Shown: positions 9,278-19,223 of the stretch, piece after piece
Layout: every line of letters starts with the position of its first letter
Numbering within the stretch: position 1 is the stretch's first letter
The notes under the pieces: model-generated
Told to the model about the DNA's origin: nothing
The model's database searches: none
What the model saw: only the letters and a program-made list of their open reading frames with translations
Source of the DNA: Pseudoalteromonas rubra
GTDB lineage: Bacteria; Pseudomonadota; Gammaproteobacteria; Enterobacterales; Alteromonadaceae
DNA length: 64,000 nucleotides
NCBI RefSeq assembly: GCF_005886805.2
Contig: NZ_CP045430.1
Span: 1,284,120 to 1,348,119, forward strand
Reading direction: 5' to 3'
Translations under genes and position numbers: made by a program

Positions 9278-10714
9278 CTAAAGCGCTTTCCAGACCTGTG
9301 CTTTTCCTGGTTCCTCACCACGTGTCCACCATTTGGCTTCGTAGTTTTTATTACCATGAGAGACTTTATCGCCACCTACGTAAGTTTTAGAGGCCTTCCA
9401 CTGAGGAAAAGTTGATACAGGTACATCCTTAACCGTGACAGTGAAGTCTCTGGAAGTAACTAATTCACCATCCGATACAGCTACCGACACGGTATACTGT
9501 GTATCTGCTGAGACTTCACCGCTTTGTAAAGAGATAGTGGCGCCGCTGCCTGTCATAGAGAGCCCAGCAGGCAGTGTCCAGTTGTATACAAGCTCGGTCT
9601 GTTCATCATCAAAGGCATGCACGTGTACCTGTACTTGTGCATTCTCATCCATCACAACCGGGTCAGGTTGATGAACCGTAGGAGGCGTGTTTGGCGCCTT
9701 AGGTACGATAGTGAGGTTATAGGTGTACGCCGCATCTGTTACGAACACCTGATTACTAAGCAAATTCGCTTCATCGAACACCACGTCGCCATTAGTCTGT
9801 TTGACACCGACCTGAACATCATTGGCATAGGTTGCATTCAGCTGACCTGCCAGCACAGTCGCCCAACTGGCCTGATTTTGCGCCGTGACTGCTAAAGAAT
9901 GTTTGACAATTTCCTGGCCGTTTTGGTCAAAAACGCGCGCCCACACGAGGTCGCCAGCGTTAGCAATCTGTCCCCGGCTAACAAAATAGCCAGCTGCGTA
10001 CCAGTCGGTAGGCTGCGAATCAGACACTATGTTAATGTCGCTACAGTTGTAAAAGCCTTCTCCAACGACATCATTGCGCTGCCAGCGCGTATACAAAATA
10101 GCGTCGCCACTACGGCCTTGAGGTATCTGAATGGTCATTTCGTAAATACGTTTACCATCCGGATCTTTGACAAAATCTACGTTACCAATCTCTGTGATCA
10201 AGTCGATACTGCCCCACGTCATGACGTCTGTCGCCGGGTTAAACCCAGGCTTGGTCAGATAGAACTTCCAGAAGCTGGGGTTGTGCGGTGTCGTCGCATG
10301 AAAGCGAATTGCCAGCTCACCATTTGCATTAGGACGAACCTCTGTCTTTTGCCAATCGGCTGACGGCAGATTCATGCCACGTTTTTCATGTGAGCCCGCC
10401 GCACAGAGAGTGCCGTCTGGTATATTCTTCTCTACAGCCTGTTGGTTGTTGTAATCTGGCGTATTAACGGCGAATTCGTGTTCCTGAATAAACTGCACGT
10501 AGCCTGATTCCAGATAAGCAGCCCGACAGGCAGCATTGGGGATATTGGAACCATCTTCTGGCCACCAGTACCCTCCTTGGTCTTCACAAATAGCCTGCCT
10601 CGCAAGCGGAAAATCCATGTAACCATGGCTTGCAGCCAGGTCGCTGTAGCACAATGCTGACAATACCAATGCGCTGATTGCGCTCTGCTGTGATAGTAAT
10701 TTAAACGTTTTCAT
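9278..10714 (-). CDS. Lytic polysaccharide monooxygenase, AA10, chitin-active (GbpA-like)
   Basis: Secreted copper enzyme of 478 residues that oxidatively cleaves crystalline chitin and helps the two flanking chitinases. The signal peptide (1-29) is cut so that His30 (H-G-Y-M-D-F-P) becomes the N-terminus and first ligand of the copper histidine brace; the second ligand is His144 in TPHNPSFWKFYLTK. The motif GEGFYNCSD at about 218-226 is typical of chitin AA10s. Then come a GbpA-type second domain (about 235-335), one PKD-like repeat (340-430) and a C-terminal CBM5 (437-478). Shine-Dalgarno GAGGC precedes the ATG. Middle gene of the operon. Confidence 0.95.
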   Translation of the reverse strand: MKTFKLLSQQSAISALVLSALCYSDLAASHGYMDFPLARQAICEDQGGYWWPEDGSNIPNAACRAAYLESGYVQFIQEHEFAVNTPDYNNQQAVEKNIPDGTLCAAGSHEKRGMNLPSADWQKTEVRPNANGELAIRFHATTPHNPSFWKFYLTKPGFNPATDVMTWGSIDLITEIGNVDFVKDPDGKRIYEMTIQIPQGRSGDAILYTRWQRNDVVGEGFYNCSDINIVSDSQPTDWYAAGYFVSRGQIANAGDLVWARVFDQNGQEIVKHSLAVTAQNQASWATVLAGQLNATYANDVQVGVKQTNGDVVFDEANLLSNQVFVTDAAYTYNLTIVPKAPNTPPTVHQPDPVVMDENAQVQVHVHAFDDEQTELVYNWTLPAGLSMTGSGATISLQSGEVSADTQYTVSVAVSDGELVTSRDFTVTVKDVPVSTFPQWKASKTYVGGDKVSHGNKNYEAKWWTRGEEPGKAQVWKAL

Positions 10715-10730
10715 AGTTTGCCTCTATCAT

Positions 10731-10746
10731 AGGGGCCGAAGCCCCT
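10731..10746 (-). other. UUCG-tetraloop hairpin in the chitinase-LPMO intergenic region
   Basis: On the minus strand AGGGGC-TTCG-GCCCCT forms a very stable stem-loop between the first chitinase stop (10767) and the LPMO start (10714). There is no T-run, and the LPMO ribosome site follows within a few bases. It fits an RNA processing or 3'-protection element that would adjust relative expression within the operon. Confidence 0.6.
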
Positions 10747-10766
10747 GTCCTTTGAAATTGGGTCGG

Positions 10767-13700
10767 TTACAAACTACAAACCTTGGTGTAATCCGAACTT
10801 ACTGATGGCTGTTTATTGCTCCACCACTTCGCTTTGTAAACACCATTTCCATCGATGATTAAGTCACCCTGAGCAGCATGAGTACCCTTTGGAAACTCTG
10901 GGTATACTTTAATCTGAGAGATAGGCACACCTTCACAGCTTGTGATTGGACCGCCGTTACCATCACCTGGTTTTGCATCTGGCAATTTCGGATACTCGAA
11001 CTTAAATGCGTAACGTTTACCGTCTTTCTCAGCAACAAAGTTAACCGGACCTGTAATAGGCATGTAGTACATTACCTGAGCATTGACCGTTTCACCCGGT
11101 GCGAACGACTTCGGAATGTTGCCCCACTCGTCTACCAGGGTGATTGAGAAGCGGTGGAACTCATTCTCAAATCCGCCAATGTTGTTGCCAGCAGCGTTAG
11201 AGGCATTCGCTTCAACCGCCATACCCAGTTTCTCTTGCGCATTCCAGTTCGACTTAAAGATTGCCGATGTTGCAACTGGCACATCAAATGTGATCTTCGC
11301 ACCTGACAAATCAATGGCAGAGTTGTTGGTAAACGCAAATGTTGGCGCAATTGGATAGTTATCATCACCTAGTGGGAAATCTTTAGCGGTGAAGGTAACA
11401 TCAACGGATTCCGCAGGAACCTGGAAGTTCACATTCCCCGGATGAATATCGTAAGGCGCACCAGACTGATTAAACTTATTGTATGCTAGCGTTGTCAGGC
11501 TCGACCCCATGAAGTACTCACCTTTTGCGGCATCGTAGTCAAAGTCACCAGCAAGTTCCCAGAACATAATGCCGCCCAGGCCATTGTTGATAACATAGTC
11601 AACTTTGGTGCCCATCGACTCCTCGTCTTCAATAGACAAGAACACTTTTTTCTCTGCGTTCCACAACCAAGGCGCCACAGCAACAGAGTCATAATGACGT
11701 GCATATGTACCGGTCAATGCATCTTCAGGGTCTGTAACTGGGTTCAGACCATAGTCAGCCAGGTAGCTTCCTAACACGCCAGACTGCAGGTTCTTAACAT
11801 GCCACAGCGGGTTAGAACCGGCAGGTACTTCCAGGCCCACGTCATTCTTGTCATGCCAAAGGTTATCGATACCCACTGCGCCATTGCCGCACTTATTCTT
11901 CTCGCCTTTACCGGTGCCCGGAGGACAGTTTGCCTGATCTGGGAAGGCTGCCTGGCCCCACAGTCCATTAGTCCCACCCTGGACATCCTTGAAACCACGC
12001 GTGTAGTAAGGAATACCAATGTTAATACGACCGCCCGATAGCGCACCACGGAAGTATTTAACAGCCCAGTCAGTATTCAGATAACCGATGCCTTCAAATT
12101 CAGCAGTGCCGTATACGTTCCATGCTTTAAGTTCTGAATCTTCACCAGTATCAAACAAAGAAGCATTGTGGCCTACGTGTTGGTTCCATGCGCCATGCAG
12201 GTCATAAGACATAATGTTGACGTAATCCAGATACTTAGTAACCTGGAAGGTCTCCATACCACGCAGCAAATAGCCAGAAGAAGGTGACGCAATAGTTAGC
12301 ATGTAGTGTTTGCCATCTTGCTGACCGGCTTTGTCTAACTCTTCACGTAAACGCTTCATCAATACCTGATAAGAGGCATTCAACCCGGCACGTAGCGCAT
12401 TAGAAATTGGGAAGTCATCTGGGTGACCTGCGTCATTCATTGAAGTCGGGTATTCATAGTCAATGTCGACACCATCGAAGCCATAGGTGCGAATGAACTC
12501 GACCGCACTTGCCGCAAACGCATCGATACCAGCCTGATTAACACTGCCATCAGAATTGGTCGTCATAGTGTAGAAGCCACCACTGTTAACGCGCTTGCCA
12601 TCGCTGCCAAAGTAGCCACCGGTTTCTGCCCAACCACCTACAGAGATGAGAGTTTTAACATCCGGATGTTGTTTCTTATATTTGTTAAGTAAGTTGAAGT
12701 GACCTTTATAAGGTAAGGCAGGGTCCATCTCAGCACCCGCTTCGCCTGGCCACTCCATGTTTGTAGCGGGGTTGCCTGGTGCTGCAGGGTCACCGATTGA
12801 CACCTTGTTGTTCGCGTCAACATGAGCAAAAGCATAATTAATATGGGTTATTTTGTCCCATGGAATATCATTCACCAGGTAAGAAGGCTGGCCATTAGCA
12901 CCGTTTCTCCAGCTCGTGAAGTAACCGATAACCCGACGAGGGTGATCTGTACCCATTTTTTCACGGCCATCGACATCATAGATAGTACAGTAAGGTGTGT
13001 TCACACCAGGTGTTTGGAACAAACCTTCAGGTTTACAGTCGTCGCGTCCACCCTGGCCCTGCTCAACAACGGTCAGAGATTGAGAAACGCTAGCCGTAGC
13101 GCCTTTATCGTCAGTTACTGTTAGAGTAAATGTAACTGGGCCAAGTTGCTGCGCTGTCCAGGTATGGTCCGTTGCACTACCATTGGTTGTTACAACATCA
13201 ACACCATCTACCGTAAACGTCAACTTGGTTACCTGGCCGTCCATATCGCTACCAGACAAGCCGAAAACGACCTGCGAACCAACAATCAATTCCGCTGGCT
13301 GACTCTTAATAACAAGCTGCGCTTCAGGTGCTTTGTTACCAGTATCTGCTGGCTTTACAACCACTTGACTAGTCAATACGTTAGATGCAGCACCTTTATC
13401 ATCATAGGCTGTCGCGCTGATATCATGCGTACCAACACTGGCATTCCATTGCGCGTCAAACATATCCGCGGTGCCGCTTACGTCAGTGGCAACCAGGCTT
13501 CCGTCAACAAAAAACTCGACCTTGCTCACAGTGCCATCTGAATCGACGGCTTTAACACTGATGGCAACGCTGTCATTTGCAACGAATTCAGTACCGGAAA
13601 CTGGCTGTAAGTTACTAGCTACTGGCGGTTTATTTTCGACAGCGCTGTCACACAAACCCAGCCAAGTCCACTCCTGCCAGTCACCAGAATTCGTTGCCGG

Positions 13701-13892
13701 CTCAGAACGCGTCCACCAGTTCGCTTCATAAGCATTATTATTTTGTTCGACCTGCTGACCACCCGTATAGGCATTACCAGATTGCCATGGATTTAGACCG
13801 GTACAGTCATACGCGTTTGCATGTGTTGAGCCTATAGCAATAGCGATTGCGCTGAGCTGCAGTGCCATCTTGAATTTGTTTCTCGTTTTCAT
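10767..13892 (-). CDS. Large secreted multidomain chitinase, GH18, with N- and C-terminal CBM5
   Basis: Family-18 chitinase of 1041 residues. Order: signal peptide 1-27; CBM5/12 module about 29-82 (motif EANWWTRSEP); two Ig/PKD-like domains about 88-180 and 188-275; GH18 catalytic domain about 318-810 with DGVDIDYE at 473-480 (acid Glu480) and SVGGW at 417-421; a beta-sandwich region 815-970; a second CBM5-type module about 985-1041 (AKWWSNKQPS). The frame extends 37 codons further upstream, but ATG 13892 has GAAGAAAG before it and starts the signal peptide, so it is chosen. First gene of the operon; its promoter should lie in 13893-14405. Confidence 0.95.
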   Translation of the reverse strand: MKTRNKFKMALQLSAIAIAIGSTHANAYDCTGLNPWQSGNAYTGGQQVEQNNNAYEANWWTRSEPATNSGDWQEWTWLGLCDSAVENKPPVASNLQPVSGTEFVANDSVAISVKAVDSDGTVSKVEFFVDGSLVATDVSGTADMFDAQWNASVGTHDISATAYDDKGAASNVLTSQVVVKPADTGNKAPEAQLVIKSQPAELIVGSQVVFGLSGSDMDGQVTKLTFTVDGVDVVTTNGSATDHTWTAQQLGPVTFTLTVTDDKGATASVSQSLTVVEQGQGGRDDCKPEGLFQTPGVNTPYCTIYDVDGREKMGTDHPRRVIGYFTSWRNGANGQPSYLVNDIPWDKITHINYAFAHVDANNKVSIGDPAAPGNPATNMEWPGEAGAEMDPALPYKGHFNLLNKYKKQHPDVKTLISVGGWAETGGYFGSDGKRVNSGGFYTMTTNSDGSVNQAGIDAFAASAVEFIRTYGFDGVDIDYEYPTSMNDAGHPDDFPISNALRAGLNASYQVLMKRLREELDKAGQQDGKHYMLTIASPSSGYLLRGMETFQVTKYLDYVNIMSYDLHGAWNQHVGHNASLFDTGEDSELKAWNVYGTAEFEGIGYLNTDWAVKYFRGALSGGRINIGIPYYTRGFKDVQGGTNGLWGQAAFPDQANCPPGTGKGEKNKCGNGAVGIDNLWHDKNDVGLEVPAGSNPLWHVKNLQSGVLGSYLADYGLNPVTDPEDALTGTYARHYDSVAVAPWLWNAEKKVFLSIEDEESMGTKVDYVINNGLGGIMFWELAGDFDYDAAKGEYFMGSSLTTLAYNKFNQSGAPYDIHPGNVNFQVPAESVDVTFTAKDFPLGDDNYPIAPTFAFTNNSAIDLSGAKITFDVPVATSAIFKSNWNAQEKLGMAVEANASNAAGNNIGGFENEFHRFSITLVDEWGNIPKSFAPGETVNAQVMYYMPITGPVNFVAEKDGKRYAFKFEYPKLPDAKPGDGNGGPITSCEGVPISQIKVYPEFPKGTHAAQGDLIIDGNGVYKAKWWSNKQPSVSSDYTKVCSL

Positions 13893-14160
13893 ACTTTCTT
13901 CAACCTTTACTGTTTTTGTGATTAACATTTTTAAAGTAAAGCTAACATAGAAATGAAGTACGTCAACGTAAGCATGACTACTTTTTAACCAACAAAACCT
14001 CACAAACCATCCTTTTTACCTACCAATTATTCAAATGAATGGACTTTTTCTCATTTTGACCCTACCCCAATTAAATGAGTTAAATTCATATATTACAGTT
14101 CATATATTCAACGCTATTGCATAAAGAACAATCAGTTAGAAACAAATTAGAAACATAGGA

Positions 14161-14194
14161 AAGAAAAACTTATGTATTCGGATAAGTTTTTCTT
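14161..14194. terminator. Perfect 13-bp A+T-rich inverted repeat (likely terminator of the H-NOX kinase gene)
   Basis: AAGAAAAACTTAT at 14161-14173 and its exact complement at 14182-14194, separated by 8 bases. On the minus strand the stem ends in TTTTTCTTTCC, which fits an A+T-rich intrinsic terminator about 210 bp after the kinase stop. It could also act in the control region of the chitinase operon. Confidence 0.5.
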
Positions 14195-14285
14195 ATCTTT
14201 CACGTGCAATTCTGAAGATCACGTTTAGACATAAGTTATAACCAATAGTTATATAAGAAACCAACCAGGTCAGACCAATAACATC

Positions 14286-14306
14286 ACGTTAACGTCAACG
14301 TTAACG
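14286..14306. promoter_or_regulatory. Tandem ACGTTAACG palindromes upstream of the chitinase operon
   Basis: Two copies of the palindrome CGTTAACG (14287-14294 and 14299-14306) separated by TCAA, giving a symmetric block about 390 bp upstream of the first chitinase start. This is the architecture of a dimeric repressor or activator site. The 13893-14405 gap contains no gene; apart from this and the 13-bp inverted repeat nothing else stands out. The regulator is unknown. Confidence 0.4.
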
Positions 14307-14405
14307 CTGTAACAAAGGCATGATTTGACATTAAATGAGGTACAACGAGGTTGTTCAGAAGTTATTTTGAAGGAATAGAAATCTTAATGAAGACTATCTG
14401 CGTGA

Positions 14406-15374
14406 TTAACTGGCAATGATGACAGGCAATGTTAGCGAGACTTTAGCACCTTCATTACGCTTACTTTCAATATTAATGGTGCCTTTATGCTCTGAGATAA
14501 TCCCATACACAACAGCCAGACCCATACCGGTCCCCTGCCCAACAGGTTTGGTGGTAAAAAAAGGTTCGAATATATGCGGTAATATGTCGGATTCTATACC
14601 GGTACCATTATCAATCATTTCGATCAGGATATGGTCCTGTAACTGACTGACGATCAGTTTGATTTGAGGAGTTGGGCAGTTCCCTAGTGCTTTACCCTGC
14701 TCACAAGCATATTTGGCATTCATCAATAAGTTAATGATCACCTGATTTAACGCAGCAAGATTGCAATAACTAAGTGGGATATCAGCTTTTTCGACCACCA
14801 GTTCAATGTGCTTAAGCTGATTAGCAAGCAAGCCCAGCGCACTGTCAATCGCTTCTGTCATATCAGCCATCACAAATTCATTGTTTTTGGGCCGAGCGAA
14901 ATCCAATAAACTTGCGACGATAGTCGCGATACGCCGACAACCGTCCTGGCAATCTTCGATGAGATCTTCTGCATCTTCCGCAAAGAAACCCAGCTGATAT
15001 TGTGCTTCCAGGTTCTTAAACGCCTCTTTAAACGCCTCCTGATCAATTGCGTTGTCTGAAAATTGCTGACTTGTATTAATCAATTCCGCAACGCCTTTAG
15101 CGACCTGCCCCAGTGTAGCCACATTACTGTTAACATAAGCCAAAGGATTATTTATTTCGTGTGCCACGCCCGCTGACATAACACCGAGCGTCGCCATCTT
15201 CTCACTCTGCAAAATAGCGGCATGTTGTCGTTTTAGCTGCGTCAGATTAGCCTCAAGCTCTTGGTTGGCAAGGTATAAAGAGCGTGTTTTGTCTTCTAAT
15301 AGCGTTTCAAGCTCATCACGAGCTTGCTTTTCTCTGCGGTACGCCTTGTAATATTCATTGTCACCTTGCGACAT
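14406..15374 (-). CDS. H-NOX-associated histidine kinase (HnoK-like)
   Basis: Soluble sensor-less histidine kinase of 322 residues: N-terminal coiled coil (about 5-60), HisKA with phospho-acceptor His72 in AGVAHEINNPLAY, and HATPase_c with N-box (NLLMNAKYA), DNGTGI and the FEPFFTTKPVGQGTGMGL lid. No transmembrane or own sensor domain is present, which fits partners that receive their signal from a separate H-NOX protein. It lies 96 bp after the H-NOX gene on the same strand. In known systems NO-bound H-NOX inhibits kinase autophosphorylation. A GTG five codons earlier is possible, but ATG 15374 has AGAGGTG just upstream. Confidence 0.85.
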   Translation of the reverse strand: MSQGDNEYYKAYRREKQARDELETLLEDKTRSLYLANQELEANLTQLKRQHAAILQSEKMATLGVMSAGVAHEINNPLAYVNSNVATLGQVAKGVAELINTSQQFSDNAIDQEAFKEAFKNLEAQYQLGFFAEDAEDLIEDCQDGCRRIATIVASLLDFARPKNNEFVMADMTEAIDSALGLLANQLKHIELVVEKADIPLSYCNLAALNQVIINLLMNAKYACEQGKALGNCPTPQIKLIVSQLQDHILIEMIDNGTGIESDILPHIFEPFFTTKPVGQGTGMGLAVVYGIISEHKGTINIESKRNEGAKVSLTLPVIIAS

Positions 15375-15470
15375 AGTCACCTCTTGCACTCAACCTTGGG
15401 AACCAACAGCATCAGCCCTGCTGCCGGAAAAGACAGACCTAACCCATAAATCGCATCATACTTTCGGCAC

Positions 15471-16013
15471 TCACGCCAAAATTTTCACCATAAACTGGGT
15501 GTGTTCACCACTTTGCGTTATAGATCGACTATGCGATATTTCTATTTGCTTATTAAAGTAATCGGCCGCACCATAGATAAGCCCTTCGGCACAGAACCCT
15601 AGCTTTCGGGGTGATTGGTAATCTACTAATATCTCCGTATCATTGACAATCGTAGCTTCAATCTTTGGCAGATTCGGCTCATCATATAATTTGGCCACCT
15701 CAACATGGATCACGCTGTCTATTGCCATAATCAACTTTTCGAATGTATCCAGCTCTGCAAGCACAGTAGTATGCTTGGCAGCCAATGAGCCAAACAAAAA
15801 TCGACCAAATACGCTTAATACGTCAGGCAAAGGTAAAGCCATTTTTTCAGCAACACCATTTGCCAGCGCATACAGTTCTTCGTCCGGATAAGAGACAGCA
15901 GATACATAACTGCGATGTTCCGGGCTATGCTCATCCAATAGTGCATTCCATGCGCTCATACCTAGGTTTTCGATAACCAGTTCTTCTAAACTACGGAATA
16001 TTATGCCTTTCAT
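15471..16013 (-). CDS. H-NOX heme nitric-oxide sensor
   Basis: A 180-residue haem NO/oxygen-binding domain protein. The N-terminus MKGIIF is typical. The proximal haem ligand is His103 in the stretch VIHVEVAKLY, and the haem-propionate motif Y-x-S-x-R is complete (Tyr132, Ser134, Arg136). The distal pocket shows no obvious tyrosine ligand, as in NO-selective H-NOX proteins of facultative bacteria. Shine-Dalgarno AAGGAG precedes the ATG. The histidine kinase gene follows, and the response regulator is divergent, 109 bp away; together they make an NO-signalling module. Confidence 0.93.
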   Translation of the reverse strand: MKGIIFRSLEELVIENLGMSAWNALLDEHSPEHRSYVSAVSYPDEELYALANGVAEKMALPLPDVLSVFGRFLFGSLAAKHTTVLAELDTFEKLIMAIDSVIHVEVAKLYDEPNLPKIEATIVNDTEILVDYQSPRKLGFCAEGLIYGAADYFNKQIEISHSRSITQSGEHTQFMVKILA

Positions 16014-16122
16014 TGTTCACTCCTTACACCACATAAATTAGCACCAAACTCGCTGCAGTAATTGTTATAAAACAAAGTTTAGACTAGTTTTTATATTACC
16101 TATTGCTTTACGTCATTGATTT

Positions 16123-17457
16123 ATGATGGAACACAGCCAAGAACCTGAAATTGCTACGCCTCCCTCCGGGCCTGTTCGAGTATTGTGCCTGGATGATGAG
16201 CCTGGCGTGCTTAAAGTACTCAGAAGAACGCTGGGTATGGCTGGCATGCAGGTCGCTATATATGAATGTGGAGAGCTTGCACTCAAGGCACTTGATGAAA
16301 ATGATTTTGAAGTGATCATCTCAGACATGAGAATGCCAGAAATGGATGGGGTTGAATTCCTGACCAAAGCGAGGCAAGTATCACCCGAGTCACAACGCAT
16401 CTTACTTTCTGGCTACGCGGATATGGATTCAACGATCGCAGCCATAAATGAAGGCGGTATCCATAACTTTCTTCAAAAGCCCTGGCAGAATGAGGCCCTT
16501 ATCCACGTTATTAAAGATGCCGCCGAAAAATATCGCCTTAAACAATACAACCTGGCACTTCAAGAAGAGGTTAGGAAACAAAACGAACAACTGAAAGTGC
16601 TCAATGGCAATCTCGAAGAGTTAGTAGAAAAGCGTACTGCTCAGATCCGAACAGTACTTCGTCAACTTGAAACGGCTAACAAACGAGAACAAGATGAGCA
16701 TAAAGCAACCGTAGAACTTCTGTACAATTTTATTAATGCTAACCCCTATATCAATGCTGATCTGGCAAAGCACATTGCTCATCTTTGTGGCCTTGTTGCA
16801 CATAAACTTGGGCTCAGTGAAAAAGTCATACAACTAACCAAGATGGCTGGTTACTTGGCGCAAGTAGGGCTGCTGGCAATGGATCCCGCTCTTTATAATC
16901 GACCTGTCGAACAGTTAAGTCCCCAGCAACGAAAATTATTTTTCACGCACCCAGCGACCGCACAGCTGATGCTCATGCCGGCACAGCATTTGAGTGATGT
17001 TGGCGAAGCTATCTACCATCAGTATGAAAAGTACAACGGGCAAGGTATCCCGAAAGGCTTGAAAGGCAAAGAAATCCCCATAGGCGCGCACATTCTTGCG
17101 GCAGTCAGAGATTACGTAGAACACCTGCTAAAAACCAATAACCCAGAAAAAGAACAGCGCGCTCATGCATTGGAAATGATAAAAATGTACAGTGGATCCT
17201 TTTATCACCCTAAGGTAGTGGCTGCATTAGAGCAATCTGTTCAAGCTGACGGAACAGGCTCAGAGCAGGTGGGGTCAATGAATATCCTTGATGCACAAAA
17301 ACTCAAGCCAGGCATGGAACTGGGCCTGGCCATTCATAGCCATAAAGGCATAATGCTGTTACCCAAGGGGCATGTTTTTACCGCTGCAACGGTTGCGAAA
17401 CTGCAACAGCTCGAATCACAAAAACCAACCCCGTTTAGAATACTGATTAAAACTTAG
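16123..17457 (+). CDS. Response regulator with degenerate HD-GYP output domain (HnoD-like)
   Basis: Protein of 444 residues. Receiver domain 17-135 with acidic pair Asp24/Asp25, phospho-acceptor Asp68 ([12 protein letters not shown]) and Lys119; coiled coil about 140-195; HD-GYP-like domain about 205-345; extra C-terminal domain to 444. The HD-GYP catalytic residues are missing: the HD dyad is replaced by Ala246-Gln247, and the GYP signature reads N-G-Q-G-I-P (305-310). It is thus predicted to lack phosphodiesterase activity. In Shewanella the H-NOX kinase phosphorylates an analogous degenerate HD-GYP regulator (HnoD), which modulates an EAL enzyme. Divergent from the H-NOX gene; its stop overlaps the convergent chemoreceptor gene by 4 bp. 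Confidence 0.85.
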   Translation: MMEHSQEPEIATPPSGPVRVLCLDDEPGVLKVLRRTLGMAGMQVAIYECGELALKALDENDFEVIISDMRMPEMDGVEFLTKARQVSPESQRILLSGYADMDSTIAAINEGGIHNFLQKPWQNEALIHVIKDAAEKYRLKQYNLALQEEVRKQNEQLKVLNGNLEELVEKRTAQIRTVLRQLETANKREQDEHKATVELLYNFINANPYINADLAKHIAHLCGLVAHKLGLSEKVIQLTKMAGYLAQVGLLAMDPALYNRPVEQLSPQQRKLFFTHPATAQLMLMPAQHLSDVGEAIYHQYEKYNGQGIPKGLKGKEIPIGAHILAAVRDYVEHLLKTNNPEKEQRAHALEMIKMYSGSFYHPKVVAALEQSVQADGTGSEQVGSMNILDAQKLKPGMELGLAIHSHKGIMLLPKGHVFTAATVAKLQQLESQKPTPFRILIKT

Positions 17458-19004
17458 CGTTTAAATCTGACAACGAGTTCATACATATCATTTGCCACTG
17501 TGGTCAATTCTTCGCTGATCACATGCATTTCATTTGAGCTATTTACGCTTGTGTTGGCGAGTGCTGCAATGCTAACCACCTGCTGATTAATATCCTCAGA
17601 GACCGTTGCTTGCTCTTCCACAGCCGTGGCAATTTGCATGCTACTCGCGCTGATTTTCTCTATCAGTTGATAAATCCCTTCTAATTTTTGAGAAGAATGT
17701 GAAAGCTGCTCAATGCCCTGACGAGACTCATCTTCTCCTCGCTTTGCAATGAATTCGGCGTTTTGTGTGCTTTGCGTCAACTGTTCGATGATCGCATGGA
17801 TTTCTTTAGTCGACTCCTGCGTGCGTTGTGCTAAATGACGCACTTCATCTGCAACTACAGCAAAGCCTCTACCTTGCTCCCCGGCTCTTGCCGCTTCGAT
17901 TGCAGCATTCAGAGCCAACAAATTGGTTTGCTCTGCAATTTGCTCAATGATCTGTGCCGCCTCTGCAATTTTAGATGTTTGTTTTGCCACACCTAACACT
18001 GAATCCTTAATATCAACAACGGTTGCACCCAAACTTTCTATTGAAGCGCGCGTTTCTTCCGAGCTGCGTGCACTTTCCTGGGCCAATACGAGTACCCCTT
18101 TAGCATCTTCTGAACTGGCCTGGACACTATGCGAGACTTCATTGATGGTGGTTGCCATTTCATTCATCGCAGTGGCAACCAGCTCAGTTTCGAGTTGCTG
18201 TTTTGTCAGGCATTGAGAGGTTTCGATACTCTTACTATTACTCTCTTTCGCACCACCAGCGACACCCTTTGCAGCGAATTCAATACGCGTAATAATGGTA
18301 TCCAGGTGCGCACGCTCACTTAGCAATTTAACGTGTAGTTGAGCCATCTTGCCACTCCATGGGGAGTAAACCTGAGTAGCAATATCATCACAGAAACTGT
18401 GCGACATCACTTTATCAATCCTGCCCAGCTGTTCGTTATCGCGGTAAGTGTTATAAGCAAACAACGCCAGTGTGTTGGCAATCAGCCACCCGAACCCAAG
18501 CATTTCATTCACTGATAGATATAAAAAGAGTGCCGTAAGCACTGCCAGTGAAGGCCAGATTGCACGTAGCTTGGGTAGTTTCACTTGATCACGTTGACCT
18601 GATTTAACCCGTTTATAAAGCGCTTCGGCTCTAGTCACAGATTCACGGTCCGGACAGCTACGGACAGATTCATAGCCGATGATTTTTCCGCCTTCCGTCA
18701 TTGGTGTGACATACGCATTTACCCAGTAATGATCACCATTCTTGCAACGGTTCTTAACGAGTCCCATCCAGGGTTTACCCTCTTTTAATTGATCCCACAT
18801 AGTCTTAAATGCGATTTCGGGCATATCCGGGTGGCGAACCAAATTATGTGGCTGGCCAATTAATTCATCTTTGGCATACCCACTGACTTCTACAAAATGT
18901 TCATTACAGTCAAGTATTGTGCCTTTCAGATCGGTCACTGAAATTAGTCGGGTGTCAGCGGAAAAGCGTTTTTCCTGATTGGTGACGGGGTGATTTAATC
19001 GCAT
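17454..19004 (-). CDS. Aer-type PAS-containing methyl-accepting chemotaxis protein
   Basis: Chemoreceptor of 516 residues. An N-terminal PAS domain (about 15-115) has the Aer pattern ([38 protein letters not shown]), likely binding FAD or haem to sense redox or oxygen. A short hydrophobic hairpin (about 150-188) anchors it in the inner membrane with no periplasmic domain. The MCP signalling domain follows, with the CheA/CheW hairpin tip around [20 protein letters not shown]. Convergent with the HnoD-like gene, overlapping it by 4 bp. It may link respiration state to motility. Confidence 0.92.
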   Translation of the reverse strand: MRLNHPVTNQEKRFSADTRLISVTDLKGTILDCNEHFVEVSGYAKDELIGQPHNLVRHPDMPEIAFKTMWDQLKEGKPWMGLVKNRCKNGDHYWVNAYVTPMTEGGKIIGYESVRSCPDRESVTRAEALYKRVKSGQRDQVKLPKLRAIWPSLAVLTALFLYLSVNEMLGFGWLIANTLALFAYNTYRDNEQLGRIDKVMSHSFCDDIATQVYSPWSGKMAQLHVKLLSERAHLDTIITRIEFAAKGVAGGAKESNSKSIETSQCLTKQQLETELVATAMNEMATTINEVSHSVQASSEDAKGVLVLAQESARSSEETRASIESLGATVVDIKDSVLGVAKQTSKIAEAAQIIEQIAEQTNLLALNAAIEAARAGEQGRGFAVVADEVRHLAQRTQESTKEIHAIIEQLTQSTQNAEFIAKRGEDESRQGIEQLSHSSQKLEGIYQLIEKISASSMQIATAVEEQATVSEDINQQVVSIAALANTSVNSSNEMHVISEELTTVANDMYELVVRFKR

Positions 19005-19223
19005 GTTTAAACTCGAATTCTATGCTATCAATTGCTTCTGCGAAGCGAGAAAATACGACTAATGCGCTGTTTTTGCAATAACAAATCTGTATTTTGCCAT
19101 TTTTTTAAGACAAAATAACGAGATCTAACTCAACGCCAAGTACGTACAACCGAAAATCGTTTTTTCACTCTAGCCTTTTATGTAGAATAGCAAGGCTAAC
19201 AGAACACACCAAAGGAGCCGTGA

